The position numbers were made by a program, and so were the translations under genes. Source: Penicillus capitatus (lineage: Eukaryota; Chlorophyta). From it: DNA of 64,000 bases. Position 1 is the first letter of the stretch, and each line of letters starts with the position of its first letter. The notes beneath the pieces were generated by a model that was not told the DNA's origin, did no database searches, and saw nothing but the letters and a program-made list of their open reading frames with translations. The stretch is from NCBI GenBank assembly GCA_965649825.1, contig OZ287697.1, positions 1,116,001 through 1,180,000 on the forward strand. The letters run 5' to 3'. Below, piece by piece: positions 23,682-34,900 of the stretch.

Positions 23682-26600
23682 TTATATCATGCCACGAGGT
23701 GGCGGCGCATCGACCGTTTCATCACGTCTGCTACAGAGTTCGGCGATGCGTCGTCTGATAGTGACAAGCAAAAAGTCACAACAGTAAACCCAAATGACGT
23801 GCCGAGCGCCCCGGTTCTCATCGCAGGGGATTCCTTCCTTTACCAGGATGGATCTCAAATAGGTCGAACCGAATCGCGCAAAGCAGGCCAAAAGAAAACC
23901 AAACAGCATGACATTGCTGACGATGACGACGATACTGATCAGAACCTCGACACCATCGGGCACCATCTCATCGTTGAAGAAGAGACTCGAGACAAAAGTG
24001 AGAAGAGTGACCAGAACGGCGACGCTTTCGATCTCGTTCAGATAATCAAATTCCTCGCGATAGGGACGGCACATGGTTTGAAAGTAAAAGGCAACGGCCA
24101 GGACGAAAACGGCGAGGACGCTCTGGAGATTGGCACCCAATGGATAGGAAAAGACAACGACGAGTGCGAGAACGGCCTTCCGCAACATGATGACCGAATC
24201 CCAAAAAATGAACCTCTTTCTGTAGGCCCTGTACAGAAACCCGGCGACCTCGTAGACCCATCCGGCCTTGTAGTCGTCTTTCGTGTGGCGCGTCACAATG
24301 TAAGCGACCGCCGCCGGATAGCCAAGAGTGAACAGGGCAAGACATGGCCATCCGGCCAAGGCGGCGAGCAACGCATGCGATCCTTCGTAGCATTTGACGC
24401 GGGTATCGACGGCCCAGTAATGCGTCGATGCATCGTCGCCAACGTCCAGAGCGTCGTGGACATCCACACAGGTCAAGGTACTGACGATGGTCCTCGTGAG
24501 GGAGATGTAGCTGATGTAGAGCACGGCAACGATGCTGAGCAGAACCTTCTTGAGCAGATACGATCCGTTTTGACGTTGCTTGATGGTCATGACCCACCAG
24601 GAGACGGCAAAGACGAGAATGGCTGCCAGCGGAACCATGAGATCGATGAGACTGCCGACGATCGATGCATCGACGGAGGAATCTGCTGGAACCAGACACG
24701 CAACGGAACGGCTAACCGTATCGGATGTCACACCGCTGACCAGCTCTAGGACACACGTCGCTGTTATCTCTGCGGCCGACGGTTTGCTCATCGACCTGTT
24801 ATTCTGAAGAACGCAATCATAGATGTGGTCCATTCCACGTTGATCGATAACGCCACAGTCGTCCCTTGCAGATAACTCACAATAATCTAAAGGAGCATAT
24901 CGATGGGCAATGTGTGAGAGAGTGAGAAGACCTTGAACAATTCGACCGCTTTCCATTTCGCGATCTCGACATCGCGCTCCGCTTGACTGGGATGCGGCGT
25001 TTGGTCTAACGGATTCGTTTCCAGTGGCGCAGCCGTGATCTCTGATGGCGGCGTGTCCTGCGGATGCATGATCTCCGTCATTTCCAACCTCATGCTGGCA
25101 GGGACACGACGCCTTGATGCACCGGATCCCTCAATCCTTCTCATCGTCGCACGGCGAAGGATCGACAAGAGATTGCTTCGCACAGTGACGCTCGAAAGAG
25201 CAATGAGGATCGCAACCGAGAACAGCACGGCCATGACACTACCAAAGCCAGTAAAGCATCTCTGACAGGAAAAAATGCGGCTCTTCGCATAGTCGACTTC
25301 ACAAGAACCGCACAACGGTCCACGATGTCCCTGAAAAAGCCGAAGCTCAGTACAACGACGGCATCGTTTGTGATCACACCTTACGACATTGGACTGCCTC
25401 GTAGTCGGCCACATCGTTCGTATCGATATCGCAGCTTTCGATTGCTTCGACGTAATCGATCAGATCGTCATCACGATTACCGAAGTCACACGCTCTCTGC
25501 GTCAGACAGCGCTGCAGGTGTCGGGAACATGGCGTTCGATGCCAGTACCCTTTATCAGGGCGAATAAATCTCGTCGTGCAGATGCCACCCTCTGGACATT
25601 CTTTGCACCGTTCGCCCGGAGCAAAATTGTAGGTCTTTCCGCTGCATTGTTTGCACAACAAGCCGTTCGCTGCCGCCTCTTCTCCAAAAGAACACTCCCG
25701 GACGTCGATCTCCAGTTCGAAATCCTCAAGCGACGTCTCGCTAAACTCGATCAGGATCTTGTACCGTCCTGGCCGTCGGTATCCAGTGACACCCGTAAAC
25801 GTCCCCCGTCCTCCTATCAACGGCACAAGGATCTGCCCGTTGAAGAATTCATCGGGAGAACGCATGATCGCTTGTACGGTGTCCTTGGCGACGCCGATCG
25901 CTGGACCCTGCTCCAATGCATCCAGCACTTCGACGTCGATCGTCGGAACGGCGCGTCCACTGGTGTGATTCGACAGAGTGTACTGGCTTTGGAGCACGGT
26001 CTGCGTTCGGTCGCCATCCTCGAAACGGATCGTTTTGCGCACAAGCTGTGCGTACGAAGCTGCATCCGGTCCATAAGCGTCGGCTGTATTTCTCTTCCAT
26101 GACTCACAGCGGCGAGATCCGAGATCGCCTATGTTTTCTAGCGCATCTCTACTGGACGTCTTCTCCACGTCTTCATCAGAGACATCAGAGCAGTTTACGC
26201 GGACGGCCGCCAGATCGCTGGCAAAAACGGAACCGCCAGCGCGTCTTGCGCTGTTGTTCTCGAAAGTCACGCCCATCAGAGCTGCCAATGTACATTCGGC
26301 ACCCGGTTTTGAACAATCGGCGATTTCGGAGTTGGCGACGAAGTGCATTCCTCCTTTAACAAACACAAAACGTCCACGCGCTGTCCGAAGCGCCGAAAGC
26401 ATTACCTCCGTACTCTGCACTGTTGTTGCGCAGCATTCCTCTGCTGAATTGCATAGCCAACAGGCCGGCACGTTCGGCTTCGACAGAGATGGCTCCACCT
26501 CTCTCTTCGGCAGCGTTGTTTTCGAACACACAGTCGCGGCAGATGATCGTCATCGATCCTTTCCCATTGACGCCGCCGCCGTTCGACAAAGAAATGCAGT

Positions 26601-29600
26601 TCGATATCTGAACCCGCTCTGCCGTCAGAGTGGAGTCATGCAGAGCAACGCAGCCGCCAGATTCTGCTGACCCTCCGACCATGACGCCTCCCGTCACCGC
26701 CAATGAGCTCAAAGACTCGGCCACAATCAGTCCTCCAGCCTCAGTGGCATACCCTGTCGTAAAGTTAATGTCTTCCATGGTGGCCGAGGTGTTGACGAGA
26801 TGCAGACAGCCGCCAGTTTCTGCCCGACAGTTAAATATTGCGCAACCGAGGAAGCGAATTTCGGAGTCTTGAACTCGAGCGATTGCTCCCCTTTCGACGG
26901 CTGCATTGTCTGACAAAGTCACGTTTGTCAGTCCTCCTTCCGTTCCGGCCGTCATCTCGATTGCCGCTCCGTTCCTCGCAGAGTTGTTATCCAGACGGGA
27001 CATCTGGATGGACACTCGGCTCGATTCGCTACAGTAAATACCGCCACCATCTCCACCAACAGTACTGTTCGTGATGCTGCTTCCGATCAGCTGCACCGTC
27101 GATCGAACGAGGTGGACGGACCCACCGTTGTCCTTAGCGCTGCACGACAAGAAGACGGAGTCCGTGATCGTAGCACTGCTGTTGTCTGCCAGCTGGAATG
27201 CCCCTCCCGAGTTTGAAGCCACTGCCGTCAGCACAGTGACATTATCCATACGAACGTTGCTGCTCTTCTGACTCCTTAACGCGCCGCCATTGGCTGCGGA
27301 GCTCTGACGAATCTCCGAGTGATGGATATCGATTTGAGAGTTGTCGGTAATGTCCACACATCCTCCCGATTCAGCCTGACTCTCGTCAAACAAACATCGA
27401 TGAAGGCGAACGGTCGAGGCCTTTGTGACATGCACAACTCCTCCGTTGTCTGCAGCACTGCTCCGGTTGAATGTACAGTCCGTTGCAACGACAGTCGCAT
27501 TCTCTTCGACGCGCATCGCGCCGCCATTTCTCGCCGAGCATCGATCGAATCGAGCAGCGGTCATGTTCACGACGCTAGAGTCGCGGAGAAGCATTCCACC
27601 ACCGTTGTCGTTCGCACTGTTGTTGAGGAACACGATATCGTGGATGTCGACGATGGTATCCTGAATAAAAATGCCTCCGGCGTGTATGCTTGATGTACAG
27701 CCATCGAGTGTGGCATTCCGAATCTTGAACCGGCTTCCGGTGTTGGCATTGATGCAGCCGCCATTGTCCAGTGCCGAGCAATTCCTTATCGTCCAGTTTG
27801 CGATATCGACGACGGATGATCGGGCATACAGTCCACAGGCACTGCTGCTGTATCCGCCCTCCAAACGACAGTCCGTCGCCTCCAGTTCCGCATCTCTAAG
27901 GTAGATGTGTCTGCCAGACAACGATTGCCCAGCATCATTTCCGCTGACAGAAAAGGCACAATCGGTCACGTTTCCGGTCGATCTGATCTCGATTCCGATC
28001 GATCCGCCAAAGGCGGCGAAGTTTTCTTCGAACTCGGAGCGCAACAGATGAAGATGACTGGCAGATGCCACGGAGAGCGCTCCCCCTTGTCGACCTGCGG
28101 AGTTGTTGACGAAAATGAGATCACTGCCTCTGAAGAGTGAGCTAGTGCAGAACACGCCGCCGCCTCTCTCCGTAGCGTGGTTCGACTCGAAGCGACAGTC
28201 ACTGGCAACAAGGGCACTGTTCTCTTCGAGGTACAGCGCTCCTCCCCTTTCGGCCGAATTGCTTTGCAGCGTCGAATCGATCAGAGTGACGTTGGAGTTG
28301 ATCAGGTGAAGCGCCGGTCCAGTTTCGCCTTCGTTCCCACGGAATGTGCTGTTCTCGATGACGGCTTCGGACATTCGCATCCGGATGGCACTGCCAAGTG
28401 TGTTGTTCGAGAAAGACGCGTCCGTTATCGTCAGCGATCCTTCGGAAGCGACAAAGACATTTCCTTCATTGTCCGTCGCGACGATGCCTTGCGCCGTCGT
28501 CTGATATCCAGATGGGCACTGAAACATGGCGTTTTCATCTTCGTCGTGCGCCGCCTTTTCCAGACGGTTCCCCCTGATGACGACATCTTGCAGCGTGTTG
28601 CTGAGGGAGAGGATGGCACCGCCGACGACGCTGTAGTTGTTCTTCAGAAATCTGACGTCCACCATCTCGACAGACGTACAGGATGGAGCTTGAATTCGAA
28701 TTGCCGACGATCGACTGAATGCATTCTTGTTGAAACGAATGTGATGAAGCTTCAGAGCGTCCCGAACGCGCCGCGAATCACAACTTTCAACTTCGATGAC
28801 GGCCGAGTGAAACAGCGCCTCGGAAGCGTTGAAGACGCACCTGCGAAATCTGAGATTGGAGAAGAGCACGGATCCAGACCTGTAGATCGCCACCCTTAAC
28901 AATATCCAAGCACGTCGCTCAGTGAACGTACCTGATAAGGAAGATTCCTTCGTTTTGACGAAGACAGAAGAGTGTGAGTTTTCGGGATGCTTCGGGAAAG
29001 ATGCCGTCTACGAGATCCGTGTCTTCGACATTGGCACTGATCGTTAAGGACCACGGTATGGTGACACGCGCCGCAAGACGAGTGGCTCTCGCTGCGGGTA
29101 GAAGGAGCGTGTCGCCTCCTCGAGTGCAGTTGACAATGGCTTGCAGGTCATTCTGCACCTCCATGATGGCACGTCTGTCGATCGACCATGTCCTCTGGTC
29201 GACGTCCAGCCACCGATCGATTTGCTCATCTCCGAGGTTACACGCATAATCTGCTCATCACACAAGAGGGTGCCCATGCTGTCGCATCCAATGAAAAACC
29301 GTTGGTTACCGTTTAAGCTGGGCACGTCGGAGTCCTCGGACAGTAACTGATTTCCCAGCGGCTCGGTCGCCTAAAAACAAAAGATCATCGTGAAAACGAA
29401 GTCCGTGACGATGCCGCAACGGAGGCGCACTTGATTGAGTCGTCTTGACCGACTGTGAAGTCCGGCTGGCTCTGATAGAGTTGACAGGAACCTGTCTCCA
29501 GGGTCTGTGATAAACAGCGCGTGCGTCGCGTGTTAGTCTCCCCTGGCGAATGAACTGTCAGCGGCGTCACCTGCGCCGAGTTGAGGGAGATGCGCAGAAG

Positions 29601-29679
29601 CGATTTCGGGAAGGTGGACGTTTGCGTTGGGGTCGGCGACAGTGAGCAGAGCGGTTATGAGAACGCAGAGTAGTCGCAT
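23682..29679 (-). CDS. Giant surface protein B: tandem paralogue of A
   Basis: Nine exons (29679-29571, 29504-29431, 29370-29310, 29250-28932, 28879-26406, 26353-25380, 25330-24932, 24886-24796, 24745-23682) keep phase throughout and encode about 1,854 aa. Domain order equals gene A. A signal peptide (MRLLCVLITALLTVA) and an N-terminal module with TWSID and VNCTRGGD come first, then a ~825-residue beta-helix with GGAL/GGxI repeats. Cys-rich segments (GERCKECPEGGIC; GPLCGSCEVDYAK) precede a multi-TM end containing YISYISLTRTIVSTLTC, FWDSVIMLRKAVLALVV and YPLGANLQSVLAVFVL. The TM region is best conserved between A and B; the repeats have diverged. Likely a cell-surface adhesin or mechanosensor; there is no direct evidence for channel activity. 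Confidence 0.85.
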
Positions 29680-30512
29680 GGTGACACCTTCATACATATC
29701 GTCTCTTTCAAAACGGACACTGCACTTTGGCAATGGTTCTCGACAAAGAACAAACACGTGGCAAATTTCTTGGCGTTGCTGCAGCTAGTAAGAAGTGACG
29801 ACGGACGCTCCGCCTTCCTGTTCCTTCTCTGTCTCTGAAAAGACAAAGAGGAGAATAGAAACGACGGTGTAGCCATCAGTGGCAGTTCTGGCACCTTCAG
29901 ACTCGCTGTTCTTTCTAACCGGCGCTAAGAACACAGAATTTGAGTTTTCTGCAAAAGGACTGAGAATGGGTTTCTGAAGTTTTCCCAACGGCCCAGTCAA
30001 TTACAGAGTGATCTGTTGCGCTTTTGACAGAGCGAGGGTTTCCAACCGGCCTCGCCAGCTGCTGTTCCTGCTGTTTTCGATGGGTGATGGCGCAGAATAG
30101 AATCTGAACGCTAGCTATATGTATCCAAACTATGGGATGCGCTAAAATGAAGACTCTCACTCTAGAATTCACTCCAACTTCAGAAGAGCGCGAAATTCTG
30201 TATCAGTGTGCAATGGGTTTACATGAAAACCAGCAGAAGATCACATCATGGTTTCGGTGAGCGCTGTCATGTGCGTCATTTGGCGCATGCGAAAGAATGG
30301 CACGTGAAAAAGGCATCGGTTTCGATGATGACAAAGGCTATCATTTGCAGTGCTGGATATGCAATACTAAACTGCAATGGATAATGCCAGATAGACCACC
30401 AGGTGTCGTCAGATGGCAGTAATTGAAGCTGTAGAGTCATTTGACAAGACGTGAACCGCGGCCGACCGTCTCTGCCCGTATCGCTCGTTGTCTATCGTTT
30501 TTAACTTGTTCA
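29680..30512. other. Intergenic, no supported gene
   Basis: Upstream flank of surface-protein gene B. Short frames only; no domain, repeat or RNA gene recognised. Confidence 0.5.
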
Positions 30513-30848
30513 TTAGGAGAATGTTTGGAGATAGATGCCCGCCCATCTGATGGATAGATAATGTGCTGCCGTAACTACCATTTGCCTTTTATTCATCGAC
30601 TCAGGCTGTCCACAAAATACTCGACGACGTACACGACGCAGTAAGGTCGGCGGCGCCTTTGTTGAAAATCGGGCTGATTTCCGTCTGTAGAACGACGCCC
30701 GCCGCAACAACAAGTCTTTGGACTTTGGAGAAATGGCCGACCGGTCTCTGTTCTGCGGCAAAACTTCCAACCGACCAGACGGACCAAGAACCGCGTGCGA
30801 ACTCGTCAAAACGGTAAGCGCAACGAACACATTAGCGTGTATCGTCAC
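30513..30848 (-). CDS. Candidate small secreted basic protein
   Basis: An ATG-started frame of 111 codons begins with a short hydrophobic signal-like segment (MTIHANVFVALTVLTSSHA), followed by a strongly basic stretch (DLLLRRASFYRRKSARF). A phase-neutral 39-nt GT-AG segment directly after the signal peptide could be an intron. There are no homologues I recognise and no domain. It may be a spurious frame, but the leader plus cationic body is typical of small secreted peptides. It lies 12 bp from another short frame in divergent orientation. Confidence 0.35.
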   Translation of the reverse strand: MTIHANVFVALTVLTSSHAVLGPSGRLEVLPQNRDRSAISPKSKDLLLRRASFYRRKSARFSTKAPPTLLRRVRRRVFCGQPESMNKRQMVVTAAHYLSIRWAGIYLQTFS

Positions 30849-31426
30849 GGGTGAGCGTGTTTGCAGTGTGCGAATTTAACGACTTCCGCAGAAAGCGCTT
30901 TTATGGAAGTCTGTTCGAAGAAGACGGTTAAGAACGCGGCCTCTGTTGTGCTCGACCCGAAAGACAATACCTCGTGGACGACAGGCGTGGCTGAGGGCAA
31001 ACGAAGCAATGACCTATCTCGTTGCGTCGGAGTAAGCGATACCGTTAAAGATTTCACGCTTTGAGATGCACGTTCTTTGCAGACACTGCGCAGCGAGGGC
31101 TGTACTTCGAGTCCGACGCCCAACGTCTGTCAAGCCTCTAGCGTGAGTCGCCTTTTACTAAGCACTTATTTTCTGACATCGAGTTCAATAGATGTGGGAT
31201 CCTGTGAGTGTTGCCAATGCGTTTCCGTCGCATACTTCTCATCTTCGCTGCCGCGGAAAAGGCTCTTCATATGTTTTCTTTAAAAGCTTCGACCGTAAAC
31301 CGGTTCTGCACATGAAGTCACATGCGTCAAGACGCACGACTACTAACAATCCTCTTTCGGTGAACTTGACTCAACCATCTTTACACCTAGCAGAGTGGAT
31401 TCGCTCCCAGATTTCAGTTCTCGCGC
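30849..31426. other. Upstream region of the NLR-like gene, unresolved
   Basis: A plus-strand frame at 30861-31064 contains AASVVLDPKDNTSWTTG, vaguely like the start of a discoidin/DOC-type domain. I cannot connect it to further exons. It could hold 5-prime exons of the NLR-like gene or a separate short gene. Confidence 0.3.
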
Positions 31427-31990
31427 ATGTACAGGTGTTCTGCCTTTTCTTCTGTTCTGGATTATAAACAGCTCTTTGCTCAGGGAACTTTCGAGAAAAT
31501 CTGTGAGCTTGAGGTCAAGGGACATGGCCTTGTACAAATCTTTCGCGTTGGACAGGCTTACGGAGGGAATATTTTGGAACGTATGGGACCGTTCTCGAGG
31601 AGTATGACAGTTCCACTCTTTTGCAAGGGTTTCTCGGATCCGGCAATAGGGACGCGAGGCCTGGCCCACTTGCCGCAGAGTGCTCTGCGCCATCGCGTTC
31701 ACGTCCTTGCTGATCCAAAGAGAGGCGTGGAGAAGTTCATTTACGTGGGAGATCTCGCGCTTCTGGGTGGCGCAGACGGAGAACCCCCGTCTGGCAGTGA
31801 TGCGCACGGACACCAGACTGCTGCCGAAAGTAGTGCCTCTCGATCGGCAACAGGAAGGGATTTGACTGAGTTGGAGAGATCACTTATCCAGAAGGTCTTC
31901 ACCAAGAGATTGTACCGGAGTTTGGAAGAGGTTGTTAAGGCATTCAACAAAGAGGATGACGCCGAACAGAAAGCGGCTTGGCAGAAGTGA
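31427..31990 (+). CDS. Possible 5-prime coding segment of the NLR-like gene
   Basis: A frame that overlaps the first 13 bases of the large NLR frame in another phase. Its last ~60 codons are protein-like (LTELERSLIQKVFTKRLYRS, then AFNKEDDAEQKAAWQ) and lead naturally into the VIRKIICTFND start of the next frame. This implies either an intron or a one-base frameshift at about 31985. The first ~100 residues are less convincing, and the antisense frame 31343-31813 is equally open. Confidence 0.4.
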   Translation: MYRCSAFSSVLDYKQLFAQGTFEKICELEVKGHGLVQIFRVGQAYGGNILERMGPFSRSMTVPLFCKGFSDPAIGTRGLAHLPQSALRHRVHVLADPKRGVEKFIYVGDLALLGGADGEPPSGSDAHGHQTAAESSASRSATGRDLTELERSLIQKVFTKRLYRSLEEVVKAFNKEDDAEQKAAWQK

Positions 31991-34900
31991 TTAGGAAGAT
32001 CATCTGCACTTTCAATGACATGCCTGTCAAAGACGCGACTGCTAACCAAGGAGCCGTGATCCGGGAGTGTCTTGCTTTGTGCGAACTCGACAGCGCAAAT
32101 GACGAAGGCAGACTTCTCCTCAAGGGTTTCTTCGACGGACTTCGTGGCAAGCTGTGCGGCGACACTCTGAGCGATAGATATGTGATGGAGGCAATAGAGC
32201 ACACGCTTCGTAGCGTCAACACTGAAATCTTCAATGATAATTCAAGTTCTCTCGTTCAGCTCGCTCAGTTTTTGTTAGATGCATACAATCTGGGCAACGT
32301 GAACTCTTCGAAAGAAACGTTTCGCGTACAATGCAGTGCAATGCACGCTCTTCTCGAGTGTCTGAGGATCCTTCATGACTTCAGCTCAGGCGGTTGGGAT
32401 CCCAATCAGCGGGAAGGGTTGTACGACAAGTTCGCGTGCTGGTGTCAGAGAGTGATCGACGTCGGAGGACACTATCCAGCGAAATTCCAAGCGATGATGG
32501 TGGAGCAGACTTTGAGCTTCTTACGATCGTGCAAGCGGGTCGTCCGCGTTGTGAACAACGCAAGACGCATCGCCAGCACTATGCATGGAGAGTTTGGAGA
32601 ATACAGATCGTTGCGAGGGGTCGTCCATCTCGACTTTGATCTCGGAAAAGCGGGATCCGTAACGAGGGCGTTGCTACAAGCGTTGCTGCAGACGAAGCGC
32701 GGCGAAAAAATTTGCGCAGAACAATGGCGCACATACCTTCATGCCATGAACAGTGCGTCTTTCGTGGCAATAGAAGATCTGTTAGCGTTTGAAGCATTTA
32801 CTGAACTCCTCTCCTCTCTCGTGCTCGATGCAGAGGGCACCGACAATGAACGCTGCAAGGCCCTGAGGTTCGGCGTAGTGGAAATGTTAAACAGGCTTGC
32901 TGTCCATGGAAACGACGAAGCCGTTCGCGGAGCTAGTGCTGAGACTCTCGCAAGCTTCGCCGAACGATCAGACGAGTGGGACTGGTCGAGCGACCCCGAT
33001 CTCTTTGCAGAGCTGCTTGACAACCTTTCAGAGCTCAGCATACGGGGCTACGAGCACGAGAAACGCAAAGCACGCGAAGCCATACAAAAACTGGCGTCGA
33101 ATGTGCATACCGTGGCATGCGAAGATGCGCTGTCCGAGTGGCGGGGAGGAAAGACGGTCGAGGAACAGATAGAGTCACTTTCGCCCAGTCGATCGCACAC
33201 GTTGGGCAACGAGCTGTTTTCACAAGTGTGGAGAAGCCTGGAGGATGAATTGTCCTACGCGACGACGGGAGATCGTTCGCGGCCAAAGAAAAAACATTCT
33301 CTGATCTCACCTTACATCGTTCGCTACTTTGCTGGAAGGAAGGAAGAATTCAACAAACTCTTCGATACGTTCATGTCGAACAGCCAGTCGGTGATCATCA
33401 AAGCGATCGTAGGTCCTGGCGGCATAGGAAAGACTCAGCTCGCGATAAAGGTGTTTGAACGTCTGAGGATCACAGGAAGCTATGAAAACGCCTTCTGGAT
33501 CCCTTCAGAATCCAAGGAGAGCCTCGTCTGCGCGTTCTTGCAGATCGCTGAATACCTCGAGATTCCCAAGGACGACGAAATCCTCGAGGTTGTTACACGT
33601 ATTCATCAAAAGCTCGAGGGATCGCGCATTGTCTACGTCTTCGACGACGCCTTGGATCTCGAATTGATTCGCGAGTACCTTCCGGTGGCGACTGGACATG
33701 TCATTGTCACAACGAGAGACGTTAAAACACGGGGATGGGAAAGAGACACGATCCATCTCGGACCATTCGACGAATGCGAAGCATGGTTTCTAGCGGAGAA
33801 ATTTGGATATACCAAGTCTTGGCGTATGAAGGCCTTGTACGACTTGCTCGATTTGTTGCCCTCTTATCCACTCCCCTTAGCACAGTTTTTTTCGATGATG
33901 AAGCATGAGGATGTGTCGAGCCCCGAGGAATGGCTATATAAGGTGAAATACTATGCGCCCCCGAGAAGGGAAGCCAAGATAATAGAAGTGCTCTCCGCGG
34001 AGTACGATGTTGAAGGAGCCAGTGCAAGGGTGTACTTGTTCAACGCAAGTGTGCGGAGTATCTCAGAAGAACTCAATGAAATCGGAACGCATGCTCTCGA
34101 TATACTCACCAAGCTGGCCTTTGTCGACCCAAATGGAGTGCCCATCGAGTGGGTGTATAAATGGCACAGACCAGAGGATGGTCAACAATTCAGAGAAAAG
34201 ACGCAGAAATCCTTAAAGCTCCTCGACCGTTTCTCTCATGTCAGATGGGATAAAGAGAAGAACCAAGTCTACATTCACGCAGAGACGCAACTTCTCGCGA
34301 GGCATCTCCTCCTAGATTATAGTCAAAGTATCCGTGACAAGAAGGAAGAGTGCCACGATAAAGTCAAAGAGAATGCCAGACAAAATGTGAATACCATAGT
34401 CGATTCAATCGACCAATACATCGGCACTTTCAGAACGGATACGTCAAACAGAGAATCATGGACATCACTTGCACGAAACGGAACGTCTCTTCTAAAGCAC
34501 TACAAGGAATACGAGGACGCTTATACAGAAACGGTGTTAACTAAACACATTGCAAATGCTTACGGGGCAATGTGTATGTTCAATGAATCGCTCTTTTACA
34601 ATCGAAGAGCGCTCGAGATGTGCGAGCACCTCAACGGCAACACAGATCATCCAGACCGCATCCTTTGCATAACGAACTATGCTGTCGGGTTAGCACGCAC
34701 GGGAAGAGCCAAAGATGCTTTGTCGTTTTACAAAAGAGCTCTCGAGATGTGTGAGCGCATTCACGGCGATGTGGATCATCCGGACCTCATCCTTTGCATT
34801 AGAAACTATTCCGGCGCCCTCGACCGCACGGGAAGAGTGAAGGAAGCTTTGCCATTTGATAAGAGGGCCCTCGAGATGTGTGAACGTCTCCACGGCGATG

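Noticed and set aside
28177-28899. 240-codon plus-strand open frame
   Set aside because: Antisense shadow of the beta-helix repeats of gene B; Arg-rich and without domain.
31343-31813. 156-codon minus-strand frame antisense to the start of the NLR-like gene
   Set aside because: Protein-like in places, but no domain, no splice partner and it conflicts with the plus-strand frame leading into the NLR; left undecided rather than called.
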